This document shows, piece after piece, positions 37,262-46,706 of a DNA stretch of 64,000 bases. The notes under the pieces are model-generated. The model ran no database searches, had not been told where the DNA came from, and saw only the letters and a list, made by a program, of their open reading frames with translations. The stretch comes from Candidatus Gastranaerophilales bacterium. GTDB lineage: Bacteria; Cyanobacteriota; Vampirovibrionia; Gastranaerophilales; Gastranaerophilaceae. Both the position numbers and the translations under genes were made by a program. Each line of letters begins with the position of its first letter. Within the stretch, counting starts at the first letter, position 1. The stretch lies in assembly GCA_944322785.1 (NCBI GenBank), contig CALUPW010000005.1, forward strand, positions 52,899 through 116,898. Reading direction: 5' to 3'.

Positions 37262-38076
37262 TTCAGATTTTGAAAAGCATCTGCGACGATTTGTTCAATT
37301 TGTTTTGTATCAAACTGTGTTTCAATATCACCGGTTGTAATCCACAATAAATACTCGATATTTCCTGACGGGCCTTTGATTGAGGAATATGTAAGGTCTT
37401 TGATTTTGTAGTCAATTGACTTTGCAAAGTCAATAACGTTTAAAATAACATCCTGATGAACTTTTTTATTCCGTACAACTCCGCCTTTTTCGACATTTTC
37501 TTTTCCTGCTTCAAACTGCGGTTTAATCAGCAAAATCATCTCATGAAAATCGGGATTTAAAAGTTTTTTCAAATTCTCTAAAACTTTTGTAAGAGAAATG
37601 AATGACAGGTCGCTTACAAGCAAATCAGCAACCGGTTCTCCCACTTTATAAATATCCGAAAATTCGCAGATTTTTAAATTTGTCCGTTCAATAACTTTTA
37701 CCCTATTGTCGGAGCGGATTTTCCAGTCGATTTGTCCGTAGCCGACATCAGCCGCATAAACAAATTTTGCACCGTTCTGCAAAAGACAATCCGTAAAACC
37801 GCCGGTGGAAGCTCCTGCATCAAAGCAGATACGATTTTCAACCTTAACATCAAAAGTTTCAAGTGCCTTTTTAAGCTTAAATCCGCCTCTTGAAACAAAC
37901 GGCATGGATTTTACTGTTATGTCATATTCTTTTGACGGATTTATTTGAAAACCGGCTTTTGTAATATATTCATCGTTAATTTTTACATGACCTGCAAGAA
38001 TTGCAGCGGCCGCTTTACTTTTGGTTTCAAAATATCCTAAATCAGTCAAATATTTATCCAGACGTTCCTTATTCAT
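37258..38076 (-). CDS. tlyA: TlyA-family rRNA 2'-O-methyltransferase
   Basis: 272 residues: N-terminal S4 RNA-binding domain (ERLDKYLTDLGYFETKSKA, residues 4-60) and an FtsJ-type Rossmann methyltransferase with the SAM-binding DAGASTGGFTDCLL and lysine in LIKPQFE. Homologues methylate 16S C1409 and 23S C1920; some were named hemolysin A. An extended -10 TGATATTTT lies six bases before the ATG without a ribosome-binding site. Confidence 0.9.
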   Translation of the reverse strand: MNKERLDKYLTDLGYFETKSKAAAAILAGHVKINDEYITKAGFQINPSKEYDITVKSMPFVSRGGFKLKKALETFDVKVENRICFDAGASTGGFTDCLLQNGAKFVYAADVGYGQIDWKIRSDNRVKVIERTNLKICEFSDIYKVGEPVADLLVSDLSFISLTKVLENLKKLLNPDFHEMILLIKPQFEAGKENVEKGGVVRNKKVHQDVILNVIDFAKSIDYKIKDLTYSSIKGPSGNIEYLLWITTGDIETQFDTKQIEQIVADAFQNLN

Positions 38077-38105
38077 AAAAATAAAATATCACGGGCAATA
38101 ATTTT

Positions 38106-38816
38106 TTACCAGTATTTTATTGTCCAGCCGTCACCCATAATTTTGGCGGCACAGCTTCTGCCGCCAAATTTGGCTTTTTGATTGCAACTGTTTTGAGTAG
38201 AAACATCAGTAAGCGTTTCAACAGGTAAATCATGCCCCCAAGGAAGTATCATGTTGCCTTCAACTGTAAAGAAAAATAAATCATACCCAGCTTTATTAGG
38301 TCTTCTGTAACTTCCGTTTGTATCAATAAAAAGTTGTTTAGGGAAGTTTTTATCCTTATTTGAATTTAGTCCGATACAGGTGCCATCCATTAGTTTTATA
38401 GACGCTGTATCATTTTTAAGAAAAGGTGATGAAATATAAACATTATCCATCCAGCCGTATTGAGTGCTGTCTTTGTTGCCGTTAATATAGCTCCCTACAA
38501 ATTCGCCTTCGAAGCACATAAGATTTGATGCTGTTTCGCTGCTTGACGGAAAAACTTTTGCTCCTTTAAGTTCCGGTTTAATATAATATTCAAGAATATA
38601 TTCTGCATTATCCCATTCCGGCCAATCTTTTACTTCGCCATGCTTTGCCTGCGCAGCCATAAAAGCTTGACTTATTGTTGAATATGCTTTTTTTAATCGT
38701 GCTTCGGTTTCTTTTCTCTGATGATTTTTAATCAGTGTCGGCAAAGTCATTGCAGCAACAATTCCGATGATACCGAGTGTAATAAGAACTTCCGCCATTG
38801 TAAAAGCTTTTTTCAT
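38106..38816 (-). CDS. Type IV pilin-like/prepilin-type protein
   Basis: 236 residues. The N-terminus MKKAFTMAEVLITLGIIGIV is a prepilin peptidase site (cleavage before Phe5 is implied, with Glu9 at mature position 5) plus the hydrophobic helix. The rest is a globular head with cysteines near the C-terminus (CNQK and SCAAK). It is longer than minor pseudopilins, so it may be a lineage-type pilin with a larger head. AAGGAGAGG precedes the ATG. The promoter lies inside a palindrome. Confidence 0.88.
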   Translation of the reverse strand: MKKAFTMAEVLITLGIIGIVAAMTLPTLIKNHQRKETEARLKKAYSTISQAFMAAQAKHGEVKDWPEWDNAEYILEYYIKPELKGAKVFPSSSETASNLMCFEGEFVGSYINGNKDSTQYGWMDNVYISSPFLKNDTASIKLMDGTCIGLNSNKDKNFPKQLFIDTNGSYRRPNKAGYDLFFFTVEGNMILPWGHDLPVETLTDVSTQNSCNQKAKFGGRSCAAKIMGDGWTIKYW

Positions 38817-38837
38817 AACCTCTCCTTGATATAATTA

Positions 38838-38862
38838 GTCTATTTATTTAATTAAAATAGAC
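38838..38862 (-). promoter_or_regulatory. Pilin promoter within an inverted repeat
   Basis: GTCTATTT and AAATAGAC form an 8-base inverted repeat with a 9-base spacer. On the minus strand its arms carry TTGTCT (-35) and TAGACT (-10) spaced by 16. Binding of a dimeric regulator would cover the promoter. The divergent XRE regulator (38969) is the obvious candidate. Confidence 0.5.
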
Positions 38863-38968
38863 AATTTATATTATGAGATATATTTCGTAGAATGTCAAGA
38901 GTCCATGAGACAATTTATCACATTAATTTTTGATTTAATAACACATATTCTAATTAAAGGAGATAATT

Positions 38969-39286
38969 ATGAATGTAAAAGAGGCTCTCGGACAAAGAAT
39001 AAAAATCCTGAGACATAAAATCGGCTATACGCAGGAACGTTTTGCCGAAGCAATTGGTGTTGCGCCAAGACATATAAGCAGGATTGAAAACGGGATAAAT
39101 TCGCCATCCGTTGAAACTCTGGGGCGGATTGCTAGTGTACTGGGCGTTGAATTAAAAGAGCTTTTTAATTTCCCTTATATGGAAACTGAAGAATATTTGC
39201 GGCGTGATATTAAAACGATTCTGGACAATTTGGATTATGAAAATTTAAAACTTGCGTATAAAGTTTTAAATGAAATGTTTAGATAA
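38969..39286 (+). CDS. XRE-family helix-turn-helix regulator
   Basis: 105 residues. N-terminal HTH_3 domain (about 8-63: LGQRIKILRHKIGYTQERFAE, then VAPRHISRIENG) and a short helical tail for dimerisation. AAAGGAG precedes the ATG. It is divergent from the pilin gene and ends 8 bases inside convergent tatD. Likely target: the palindrome at 38838-38862. Confidence 0.9.
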   Translation: MNVKEALGQRIKILRHKIGYTQERFAEAIGVAPRHISRIENGINSPSVETLGRIASVLGVELKELFNFPYMETEEYLRRDIKTILDNLDYENLKLAYKVLNEMFR

Positions 39287-40049
39287 CAAAAATTCTTTCT
39301 GCATTTTGTGTTGTAGCCGATACAACTTCATTATATGAAATTTCTTTTATTTTTGCGATTTCCTCCGCCACAAATTTTACGTAAGCCGGCTGATTTTCAT
39401 CTCCCCTGTACGGTACAGGCGTTAAATACGGGGAATCTGTTTCAAGAAGTAGTCTTTCAAGCGGAATAGTTCCGGCAACCTCTTTCATTTTTTTTGCGTT
39501 TTTAAAGGTTACAACTCCTCCGATTGCGATGTACCAGCCTTCTTTAATACATTCTGCGGCAAACTCCGGACTTCCCGAAAAACAGTGCATAATGACAGTT
39601 GAATTTTTGTTATGCTCCTTTAAGATATCAAAGGTATCTTTATGGGCTTCTCTGTCATGGACATTTACCGGCAGGTTTAGTTCGTTTGCAAGTTTAATTT
39701 GTTTGATAAAAATCTCTTTTTGTAATTCGACAAAACTTTTGTCCCAGTAATAATCCAATCCTATTTCTCCGATTCCGACAACTTTGGGTGATTTTGCAAG
39801 TGTTCTTATTTTTTCCTCAATAGTATCATTCCAATCTTTAGCCTCCGAGGGGTGAATTCCAAGATAACAATAAACATTGTCATATTTTTGCGAAAGTTCA
39901 AAAACTTCATCAATGTCGGCGGCGTTTGATGCTGGAACAATAAGTTTTTTAACATTGTTTTTTCCGGCATTCTCTAAAATCTCATCAAGAGAAAGCTTTT
40001 CAATCATATTGATATGAGTATGTGTATCTATTAAATAATTTCCGCTCAT
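39279..40049 (-). CDS. tatD: TatD-family metal-dependent hydrolase
   Basis: 256 residues. TIM-barrel metallo-hydrolase/DNase family. Metal ligands are visible: IDTHTH (His10, His12), GEIGLDYY, a later NVHDREAH, HCFSGS and ETDSPYLTP. The start ATG 40049 is six bases from TATAAT with TG upstream, so leaderless. Its start is 45 bases from divergent gatD. Confidence 0.93.
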   Translation of the reverse strand: MSGNYLIDTHTHINMIEKLSLDEILENAGKNNVKKLIVPASNAADIDEVFELSQKYDNVYCYLGIHPSEAKDWNDTIEEKIRTLAKSPKVVGIGEIGLDYYWDKSFVELQKEIFIKQIKLANELNLPVNVHDREAHKDTFDILKEHNKNSTVIMHCFSGSPEFAAECIKEGWYIAIGGVVTFKNAKKMKEVAGTIPLERLLLETDSPYLTPVPYRGDENQPAYVKFVAEEIAKIKEISYNEVVSATTQNAERIFVI

Positions 40050-40055
40050 ATCCGA

Positions 40056-40064
40056 ATTATAACA
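40056..40064 (-). promoter_or_regulatory. tatD extended -10, leaderless
   Basis: TGTTATAAT on the minus strand (TATAAT at 40056-40061), then TCGGAT and the ATG at 40049. Forms a 44-base divergent promoter with gatD. Confidence 0.6.
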
Positions 40065-40077
40065 TGAATGAAGTTTA

Positions 40078-40086
40078 TGATATAAT
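40078..40086 (+). promoter_or_regulatory. gatD extended -10, leaderless
   Basis: TGATATAAT (TATAAT at 40081-40086), seven bases, ATG at 40094. No ribosome-binding site. Confidence 0.6.
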
Positions 40087-40093
40087 CAATGTT

Positions 40094-40828
40094 ATGGATA
40101 ATACGGATTTAAAAATTTCAATAGGGCATCTTTACCCCAAACAGCTTAATTTGTACGGCGATATGGGAAATATTATCACTCTTAAAAAGCGCTGTGAGTG
40201 GCGGGGAATTGGTGTTAATTATGTTGAAATTGATTTAGGTGATAAAATTCCTGAATGTGATTTGTATTTTATCGGAGGCGGTCAGGATAAAGAGCAAATT
40301 GATGTTTCTAAGGCAATGTATTTGCAAAAGGATTTTTTGCAGGAACAAAGAGATAAAAATGCAGTATTTCTTGGAATTTGCGGAGGATATCAGCTTCTCG
40401 GACATTATTATCAGCCGTTTGACGGTGAAAAACTTTCAGGTGTCGGCCTTCTGGATGCATATACTGTTGCCGGTAAAAAAAGATTTATCGGGAATGTAAC
40501 GGCTCACACTGATTTTCTAACTCCGGATACTCTTGTCGGATTTGAAAATCATTCAGGGCTTACCTATCTTCAAAATGATACAAAACCGCTTGCTGTTGTT
40601 TCAACAGGCAACGGAAATAACGGCAAAGATAATACGGAAGGAGCACGGTATAAAAATGTTTTTGGAACATATCTTCACGGTTCTTTACTGCCTAAAAATC
40701 CTCATTTAGCGGATTATTTGATTTCACTTGCGCTTGAAAAAAGATTCGGCGAAAAATTTAAACTCGAAAAACTTAATGATGCAATCGAATATTCGGCGCA
40801 CAATTCGGTTATTAACAAGGCTTATTGA
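40094..40828 (+). CDS. gatD: Lipid II isoglutaminyl synthase glutaminase subunit-like protein
   Basis: 244 residues of the CobB/CobQ-type glutamine amidotransferase. LYPKQLNLYGDMGN at the start and IGGGQDKEQ are typical of GatD. Nucleophile Cys96 (GICGGYQ) and His195 (YLHGSL) are present. GatD supplies ammonia to MurT to amidate glutamate in lipid II. murT is not adjacent, as it usually is, so the partner is elsewhere. Earlier in-frame starts to 40022 overlap tatD and are rejected. gtrA follows after 3 bases. Confidence 0.82.
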   Translation: MDNTDLKISIGHLYPKQLNLYGDMGNIITLKKRCEWRGIGVNYVEIDLGDKIPECDLYFIGGGQDKEQIDVSKAMYLQKDFLQEQRDKNAVFLGICGGYQLLGHYYQPFDGEKLSGVGLLDAYTVAGKKRFIGNVTAHTDFLTPDTLVGFENHSGLTYLQNDTKPLAVVSTGNGNNGKDNTEGARYKNVFGTYLHGSLLPKNPHLADYLISLALEKRFGEKFKLEKLNDAIEYSAHNSVINKAY

Positions 40829-40831
40829 TTG

Positions 40832-41254
40832 ATGGCAAAACTATTAAAATTATATAGCTGCTGGTGTAGTATCCCCGATAAAATTCGTTTTTTGATAATC
40901 GGCGGTGTTAATGCTGCAATTTCATACGTTATATTTGCAATTTCAGTTTATTTTATCGGTGACAGATATTATCAGATTTGTGCTGCATTACAGTGGATAA
41001 TTTCATCACTTTTTTCGTTTGCAAATCAGAAGCTTTTTGTGTTCTGTACGAAGGGAAACTGGATAAAAGAATATATTAAATGCTGTACAACATGGCTTGT
41101 GAGTTATATATTAAATGTTTTGATTTTAGAGGCTTTTGTGAAATTTTTACATTTAAATGTTTATATGGCGCAATTTCTTGCAATATTTGCGGTTTCAGTT
41201 GTTACCTATGTTATGTTTAAATATTTTGCGTTTAAAGTTCATAAAGCCGCATAA
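40832..41254 (+). CDS. GtrA-family membrane protein
   Basis: 140 residues, four membrane segments (about 20-40, 47-66, 83-105, 112-132). FLIIGGVNAAISYVIF and the basic NQKLFVF segment are typical of GtrA proteins, thought to flip or help transfer lipid-linked sugars. ATG 40832 chosen over a TTG three bases upstream. Co-transcribed with gatD. Confidence 0.85.
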   Translation: MAKLLKLYSCWCSIPDKIRFLIIGGVNAAISYVIFAISVYFIGDRYYQICAALQWIISSLFSFANQKLFVFCTKGNWIKEYIKCCTTWLVSYILNVLILEAFVKFLHLNVYMAQFLAIFAVSVVTYVMFKYFAFKVHKAA

Positions 41255-41270
41255 TATTTGATAAATTATA

Positions 41271-41310
41271 AAAAATCTTTGCTCTTACATTTGCAAAAGC
41301 AAAGATTTTT
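41271..41310. terminator. Bidirectional terminator between gtrA and proS
   Basis: AAAAATCTTTGCT (41271-41283) pairs with AGCAAAGATTTTT (41298-41310); 14-base loop. Confidence 0.85.
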
Positions 41311-41331
41311 TAGATATTTCCTATCAGCTTA

Positions 41332-43074
41332 TTACGCATTTTCAAGTGAAATAACTGCGTCAATAATTGTTTGTTTTGCTTCATCAGGTGTAAGTTTTAT
41401 AACTTCATCCGTTGCACGAATTTTACATTCAACAAGACCTTCACTGATAGTTTTTCCAACAGTAATTCTATACGGGAAACCGATTAAATCAGTATCTTTA
41501 AATTTGACGCCGGCTCTTTCATCCCGGTCATCAAGAACGACTTCAACTCCTGCGTTTTTCAAAACTTCATAAAGTGCATTTGCAATCTTCATCTGAGTTT
41601 CATCCTGAATATTGACAGGCACAATAACAGCATGATATGGCGCTATTGCAAGCGGCCATTTGATACCGTGTTCATCATGATGGGCTTCGACTGCTGCTGC
41701 CGCCGTTCTTGAAATACCAATACCGTAACATCCCATTATATAAGGATGAGTTTTGCCGTTAACGTCAGTGTAGACTGCATTCATGGGTTTGGAATATTTT
41801 GTGCCGAGTTTAAAAATGTTGCCGACTTCAATTCCCTTTGTTACAAAAAGCGGTTTTCCGCAATCCGGACAGAGTTCTCCGGCTTCTACAAGACGGATAT
41901 CGGCTTTTATTATATCTTCTGGCAGCACATCCTCAAGATTGGCGCCTACAAGGTGCTTGTCAGTCTGATTTACTCCGACTACAAAATTTTTCATATCAAA
42001 AACGGTTTCGTCTGCAACAATTTTTATTTCGTCCATTCCCTTCGGACCGATAAAGCCGGGTTCTGCAGTAAAACCTTTTGCGTTCATCAATTCTTCAATT
42101 TCGCCTGCTGTTGCAATTCTTATTTCAATTCCGCCTGCTGCATTCATTAATTTGGTTTCCTCAACTGATTTGTCCGCTCTTATAAGCGCAAGTACAGGCT
42201 TTTTGTCAATAATATATACAAGCGTTTTTAAAATTAAGGTTGAAGGAATTTTCAAAAATTCGCTCAATTCTTCAATTGAATGAGTATTTGGTGTATCAAG
42301 TATTTCTTTTGCCTTGAAGTAATCTTTGCCATCAACAACCGCAGATGGTAGTTTTGAAATTGCGTGGTTGGAATTTGCCGAATAATCGCAGTTGTTGCAG
42401 TAAAAAACATCATTTTCACCTGCGTCTGTGTCTGTGATTACCATAAATTCATGAGATACACTCCCGCCTATTGCGCCGGAATCTGATTGAACCATTTTGG
42501 TTTCAAGTCCGCATCTTTCAAAAATTCTTTTGTATGCACGTGCCATATTTTGATATTCTTTATCAAGTCCTTCCTCATCAACATCAAAGCTGTAGGCGTC
42601 TTTCATGATAAATTCACGACCTCTTAACAGTCCGTAGCGGGGGCGGATTTCATCACGAAATTTTGACTGGATTTGATAAAGATTTACTGGCAGCTGCTTG
42701 TAAGATTTTAAAGCGTCACGTGCAACAGATGTAATAATTTCTTCATGTGTCGGGCCAAGACACATATCACGGTCATGTCGGTCTTTTAGACGCATAAGTT
42801 CTTTTCCGTAAACCTCCCATCTTCCGGATTCTTCCCAGAGTTCTTTAGGTTGAACAAAAGGCATCAAAAGTTCCTGAGCGCCGGCTCTGTCCATTTCTTG
42901 CCTTACAATATTTTCAACTTTTTTTAATACTCTCCACATAAGGGGCATATATGTATAAACTCCGGGGGCAAGTTTTTTTATATAACCTGCGCGGCCAAGC
43001 ATTTTATGAGAAACAACTTCGGCATCTGAAGGGAATTCTCTTAAAGTTTGTACAAATAATTTTGACATTTTCAT
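41332..43074 (-). CDS. proS: Prolyl-tRNA synthetase, bacterial type
   Basis: 580 residues, size of the bacterial form with the YbaK-like editing insertion. Class II motifs: motif 2 in FRDEIRPRYGLLRGREFIMKD, motif 3 in GCYGIGISRTAAAAVE, and TGxE-like CLGPTHEEIIT. The editing insert spans about residues 225-385. GAGGA precedes the ATG. Confidence 0.97.
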   Translation of the reverse strand: MKMSKLFVQTLREFPSDAEVVSHKMLGRAGYIKKLAPGVYTYMPLMWRVLKKVENIVRQEMDRAGAQELLMPFVQPKELWEESGRWEVYGKELMRLKDRHDRDMCLGPTHEEIITSVARDALKSYKQLPVNLYQIQSKFRDEIRPRYGLLRGREFIMKDAYSFDVDEEGLDKEYQNMARAYKRIFERCGLETKMVQSDSGAIGGSVSHEFMVITDTDAGENDVFYCNNCDYSANSNHAISKLPSAVVDGKDYFKAKEILDTPNTHSIEELSEFLKIPSTLILKTLVYIIDKKPVLALIRADKSVEETKLMNAAGGIEIRIATAGEIEELMNAKGFTAEPGFIGPKGMDEIKIVADETVFDMKNFVVGVNQTDKHLVGANLEDVLPEDIIKADIRLVEAGELCPDCGKPLFVTKGIEVGNIFKLGTKYSKPMNAVYTDVNGKTHPYIMGCYGIGISRTAAAAVEAHHDEHGIKWPLAIAPYHAVIVPVNIQDETQMKIANALYEVLKNAGVEVVLDDRDERAGVKFKDTDLIGFPYRITVGKTISEGLVECKIRATDEVIKLTPDEAKQTIIDAVISLENA

Positions 43075-43134
43075 AATATATAAATCCTCATTTAATCTTT
43101 TTCAATAACCATATTTTAGCATGAAAAAGAAGGA

Positions 43135-44058
43135 TTAACCGAGGGATCTAATTTCTTTGTTTACAAACTTGATATTTGTATTTAGTGTTGTACTGTTTTC
43201 AAGCGCAAGGTTAAAATATTTAAGGCTTTCATCACGATTATTCATCTGTTTTTGAATTTGCGCCATTATATAAAATAGATTTCCGTTTCGGCCGCATTTT
43301 TCGATAGCCGTATTAATTATGGCTTCTGCTTGTTCATATTTATGTTCGGATGAAAGAATTTTTGCATAAACAATATAGGCATCCGTATCTTTCGGGTTTA
43401 ATTCAATAGTTTTTTCAAGTTTTGAAAGTGCATCATCCGTATTTCCGCATTCCCAGTCAATAACCGCCAGATTGTAATATGCCCAGCTGTAGGCTGGCGA
43501 AAGTTCAAGAACTTTATTGAATTTTTCGTATGCAGTTTGTATGTCGCCCATCTCCTTAAAAATATTTCCTATATAAAAATGCGCATAAATATCTTCATCA
43601 TTCAAATCAATTGTATTTTGGAAATTAGTGACCGCATCAACCAGATCCCCTTTTTTAAGATAACAAATTCCAAGATTAAAGTATGAATTGGAATCGTTTT
43701 TGTCGGTTTCAATTACTCTGTTAAAACATTCTATTGCATTATCATATTCTTTTAAATCAGTAAGTACAAGTCCAAGATTGTATATGGCATCAATTTCGGC
43801 TGGTGAAATTTCTATTGCTTTAAGGTATGCGTTTTTTGCATCATCTTTTTTCTTTAATTTTTCGTATGCAATACCGAGATTATAAAAGATTTCACTGTCT
43901 TCCGGAAATGTTTTTGAAAGAAATAACAGATGTGCAAGGGCTTCATCGGCATAACCCGTATCAAGCAAAAGTATTGCAAGTTCCCGCCTTGCCTGATAGT
44001 TGTTGTTGTCGTCCCGTAAAATTTGTTGAAGATCGTCTATTCTTTCTGCTTTTGACAT
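43135..44058 (-). CDS. TPR-repeat protein
   Basis: 307 residues made of about eight tetratricopeptide repeats with the usual W/L-G-Y-A-F-A-P spacing (for example AIDAIYNLGLVLTDLKEYDNA). No signal peptide, so cytoplasmic; likely a protein-interaction scaffold. A strong leaderless promoter lies directly upstream. Confidence 0.88.
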   Translation of the reverse strand: MSKAERIDDLQQILRDDNNNYQARRELAILLLDTGYADEALAHLLFLSKTFPEDSEIFYNLGIAYEKLKKKDDAKNAYLKAIEISPAEIDAIYNLGLVLTDLKEYDNAIECFNRVIETDKNDSNSYFNLGICYLKKGDLVDAVTNFQNTIDLNDEDIYAHFYIGNIFKEMGDIQTAYEKFNKVLELSPAYSWAYYNLAVIDWECGNTDDALSKLEKTIELNPKDTDAYIVYAKILSSEHKYEQAEAIINTAIEKCGRNGNLFYIMAQIQKQMNNRDESLKYFNLALENSTTLNTNIKFVNKEIRSLG

Positions 44059-44064
44059 AATTAG

Positions 44065-44093
44065 ATATTAACAATTTTTATATTTGGTTTCAA
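44065..44093 (-). promoter_or_regulatory. TPR gene promoter, leaderless
   Basis: On the minus strand TTGAAA (44088-44093), 17 bases, TAATAT (44065-44070), six bases, ATG at 44058. No ribosome-binding site. Confidence 0.6.
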
Positions 44094-44177
44094 CTTGTTT
44101 ACATTAATTCAACAGCCTTTACTATTGCAATTTTTTGACAAAAAGTTTAAAATACATTTAAATAAGGAGAGTTTATT

Positions 44178-44864
44178 ATGAAACTTAAGTTTTTATCAGT
44201 AATATTATCATTATTTTTATTTGCATCTGCCGTGTTTGCAGGCCCCTTTAATGCTAACGCAAAAACCAAAAGAATTCCGGCGGGAACAAAATTTTCACTG
44301 GAGCTTCTCGGCCCTGTAACTTCCGTTTCAGGACGGGCAGGGGGACAGTTTTCTGCAATTCTCATCAATGATCAGTCTGTCGGAGATGATGTGATTTTGC
44401 CTTCCGGTTCTCTTGTAAGAGGAACTGTAAGCAAGATAGAGGAACCAAAGAGGATGTCAAAGGGGGCAATTTTGTATCTCGACTTTGACCATGTTGTAAC
44501 ACCGAACGGAAGACAATTGCCATTGACGTTATCTTTGACCGGTCGTGAAGATTTAACGGTAGACGGCGGTATTGTAAACGGACGGGGATACGGTGAAGCA
44601 TTCCGAAAAACTATGAGGAAAAGCGGAAATATTACAAAAGCTGCTGTAAACTGGGGAAATGAAACATTTGAGGATACGGCAGGCGGATATTTAAGAATAA
44701 TTACGGTTCCGGTTTGCGCAATAGGCGGTGCTATAGGAAGTACGGGATATTTTGTTTACGATGCGATTGCGGATATGATTCGTAAAGGCGAACATGTTGA
44801 TTTGAATACAGGGGAAGTTTTAAATGTAATTCTTGTTGAACCTGTTGATGTTCCGGTTATATAG
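44178..44864 (+). CDS. Exported protein of unknown function
   Basis: 228 residues with a signal peptide (LKFLSVILSLFLFASAVFAG). The mature start RIPAGTKFSLELLGPVTS and the VILPSGSLVRGTVSKIE stretch resemble the beta-barrel core of TrbI/VirB10-like proteins, but length and context do not support a conjugation role. A later hydrophobic segment (VCAIGGAIGSTGYFVYDAI, about residues 178-197) may insert in the membrane. AAGGAG precedes the ATG. Confidence 0.78.
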   Translation: MKLKFLSVILSLFLFASAVFAGPFNANAKTKRIPAGTKFSLELLGPVTSVSGRAGGQFSAILINDQSVGDDVILPSGSLVRGTVSKIEEPKRMSKGAILYLDFDHVVTPNGRQLPLTLSLTGREDLTVDGGIVNGRGYGEAFRKTMRKSGNITKAAVNWGNETFEDTAGGYLRIITVPVCAIGGAIGSTGYFVYDAIADMIRKGEHVDLNTGEVLNVILVEPVDVPVI

Positions 44865-44888
44865 CCGTTCAGGTAATAATTAAAATGA

Positions 44889-44920
44889 TAAAAGAGCCTT
44901 TTTGTGAGGCTCTTTTTTTT
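44889..44920. terminator. Bidirectional terminator
   Basis: AAAAGAGCCT and AGGCTCTTTT around a 7-base loop, T8 after. Serves the exported protein and the convergent cyclase. Confidence 0.85.
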
Positions 44921-46706
44921 ATTTACCGACCTGATTGCGTCCGTTATTTTTTGCATTATAAAGTCTTTTGTCTGCGCAATCAATAATATCAGATGCATTT
45001 TCTCCGTCGTGCGGGAAAGTTGCTACACCTAGACTTATGGTAACATGACTTTCTTTATCGCCAGTCAATTTTATTTTATTATTTGCAACCCGTTCGCAAA
45101 TTTTTTGAGCGGTTGTATAAGCTTCATCTTTTCCTGTGTTGGGAAGTATAATACTCATTTCTTCCCCGCCGTATCTGCATACGATATCTGTTGCACGCAC
45201 ATTTTTCTTTAAGGTGTGGGCAACCTGACGCAAAACGGCATCTCCTGCCTGATGCCCGAATGTATCATTGAATTTTTTAAAGAAATCTATATCCAGAATT
45301 ATCAATGAAAATTCTTTTTCGTAACGTTTTCCGTTTTCAACAGCCATTTTCATCTGTTCCTGAAAATACCTGTGGTTATACAAATCTGTAAGTCCGTCGG
45401 TTGTAGCAAGTATATACTGCTGTTCAAAGTCACGGGATTTTATAATGTATTTTACGATAAATGCCGAAATAAATGCCAGAAGCGACAAAATCAGCGGGTA
45501 AATAACTTCAATCCACAGGTTACAATATTTCATTAAATAATAGGATGCGATTATATATAAAAGATAAATTGAAACTGAGGCAAATGATGCCGTAAATGCT
45601 GAACCTATGCGCATTACACAAAATCCTATCAAAAGAGCCAGTATTATGCCGGAAAATATAGTAATTGCTTTGTCGGCTTTTGTTATAAAGTTGTCATCAA
45701 TAATGTTGTTTACAAAATTAGCCTGAACTTCAACGCCAGGTACGGTTCGTCCTGTCGGAGTGGTTTTTATGTCAAAAAGAGCAGAGGCTGTGGTGCCAAA
45801 ATAAATTATTTTATTTTTAAAGTCATATCCGCTGTTTTGGGCTTCTCCGTTTATTACCTTTATAAGTTTGTACATCGGAATATGTGTGTAGGCAGTATTA
45901 TTTCCGTACCAGTTTAAGATTGCGCTGCCGTCTTTATCAAGATAAATTCTTCTGTCTGCAAGAAGCAGATTTGAATTGCTGTCAATTACAAAATTATGTT
46001 TATCTATTTTGTTTTTTTCAGTTGAGTTTATGGCATCAATTGCAACCTTTAATCCTAATTGAGAATAATATTTGTCCTGATATTTTACAAATAGCGGCAT
46101 TTTGCGTAGAATTCCGTCATCAGCACGGGATACGTTAATCATCCCGACATTTTCCGTTGCATTTAAAATTCCTTCAAGAATTGAGCGGCAATTGGTAAAG
46201 GTTAAATCCTCAAAATTTATATCAGAATAATTTGTAACTTTTACTGCGAGTTTTTCCGGTAAAACCGGCGGTTTTCGTAAATCTTCTGATTGATTATCAA
46301 GATTCATTGCCGTATAAACATTTTTATACTTTTTCATTGAATTCACAAGAGAGTCATCCGCATTATTTGTGCTTTTAAGTGATTTTACAAACATAAGATC
46401 AAATGCAATGATTTTCGGATTTTGAGTTTCAAGATAATCTATAAGTTTTACATATACATCTCTCGGAAGCGGCCATTCTCCGTAATGGTCAAGTATATAT
46501 TCATAAGTTGCTTCATCAATTGCAACAATTACAATATCTTTGTCCGGCGTTTTTGTTTTTGCATTTATCATTATATTCTGGCGTAAGTCAAAAGTTCTGT
46601 TTTCAATCATATCAATGAATGTATTGAAATTTGCGCTTTTAAGACTGAAAAATACCGCAATGACAAATATTACCAGCCAGATTGAATATAATATTTTTTT
46701 TAACAT
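44919..46706 (-). CDS. CHASE2-domain diguanylate cyclase
   Basis: 595 residues: N-terminal membrane helix, an extracytoplasmic CHASE2 sensor (about 30-345; DIVIVAIDEATY and PRTVPGVEVQA-type segments), three membrane helices (about 350-425) and a C-terminal GGDEF domain. The active loop reads RYGGEEM (GGEEM rather than GGEEF), with the metal DIDFF and substrate NDTFGHQAGD motifs intact, so it should make cyclic di-GMP in response to an outside signal. No EAL domain. RBS AGG is close to the ATG. Confidence 0.9.
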   Translation of the reverse strand: MLKKILYSIWLVIFVIAVFFSLKSANFNTFIDMIENRTFDLRQNIMINAKTKTPDKDIVIVAIDEATYEYILDHYGEWPLPRDVYVKLIDYLETQNPKIIAFDLMFVKSLKSTNNADDSLVNSMKKYKNVYTAMNLDNQSEDLRKPPVLPEKLAVKVTNYSDINFEDLTFTNCRSILEGILNATENVGMINVSRADDGILRKMPLFVKYQDKYYSQLGLKVAIDAINSTEKNKIDKHNFVIDSNSNLLLADRRIYLDKDGSAILNWYGNNTAYTHIPMYKLIKVINGEAQNSGYDFKNKIIYFGTTASALFDIKTTPTGRTVPGVEVQANFVNNIIDDNFITKADKAITIFSGIILALLIGFCVMRIGSAFTASFASVSIYLLYIIASYYLMKYCNLWIEVIYPLILSLLAFISAFIVKYIIKSRDFEQQYILATTDGLTDLYNHRYFQEQMKMAVENGKRYEKEFSLIILDIDFFKKFNDTFGHQAGDAVLRQVAHTLKKNVRATDIVCRYGGEEMSIILPNTGKDEAYTTAQKICERVANNKIKLTGDKESHVTISLGVATFPHDGENASDIIDCADKRLYNAKNNGRNQVGK

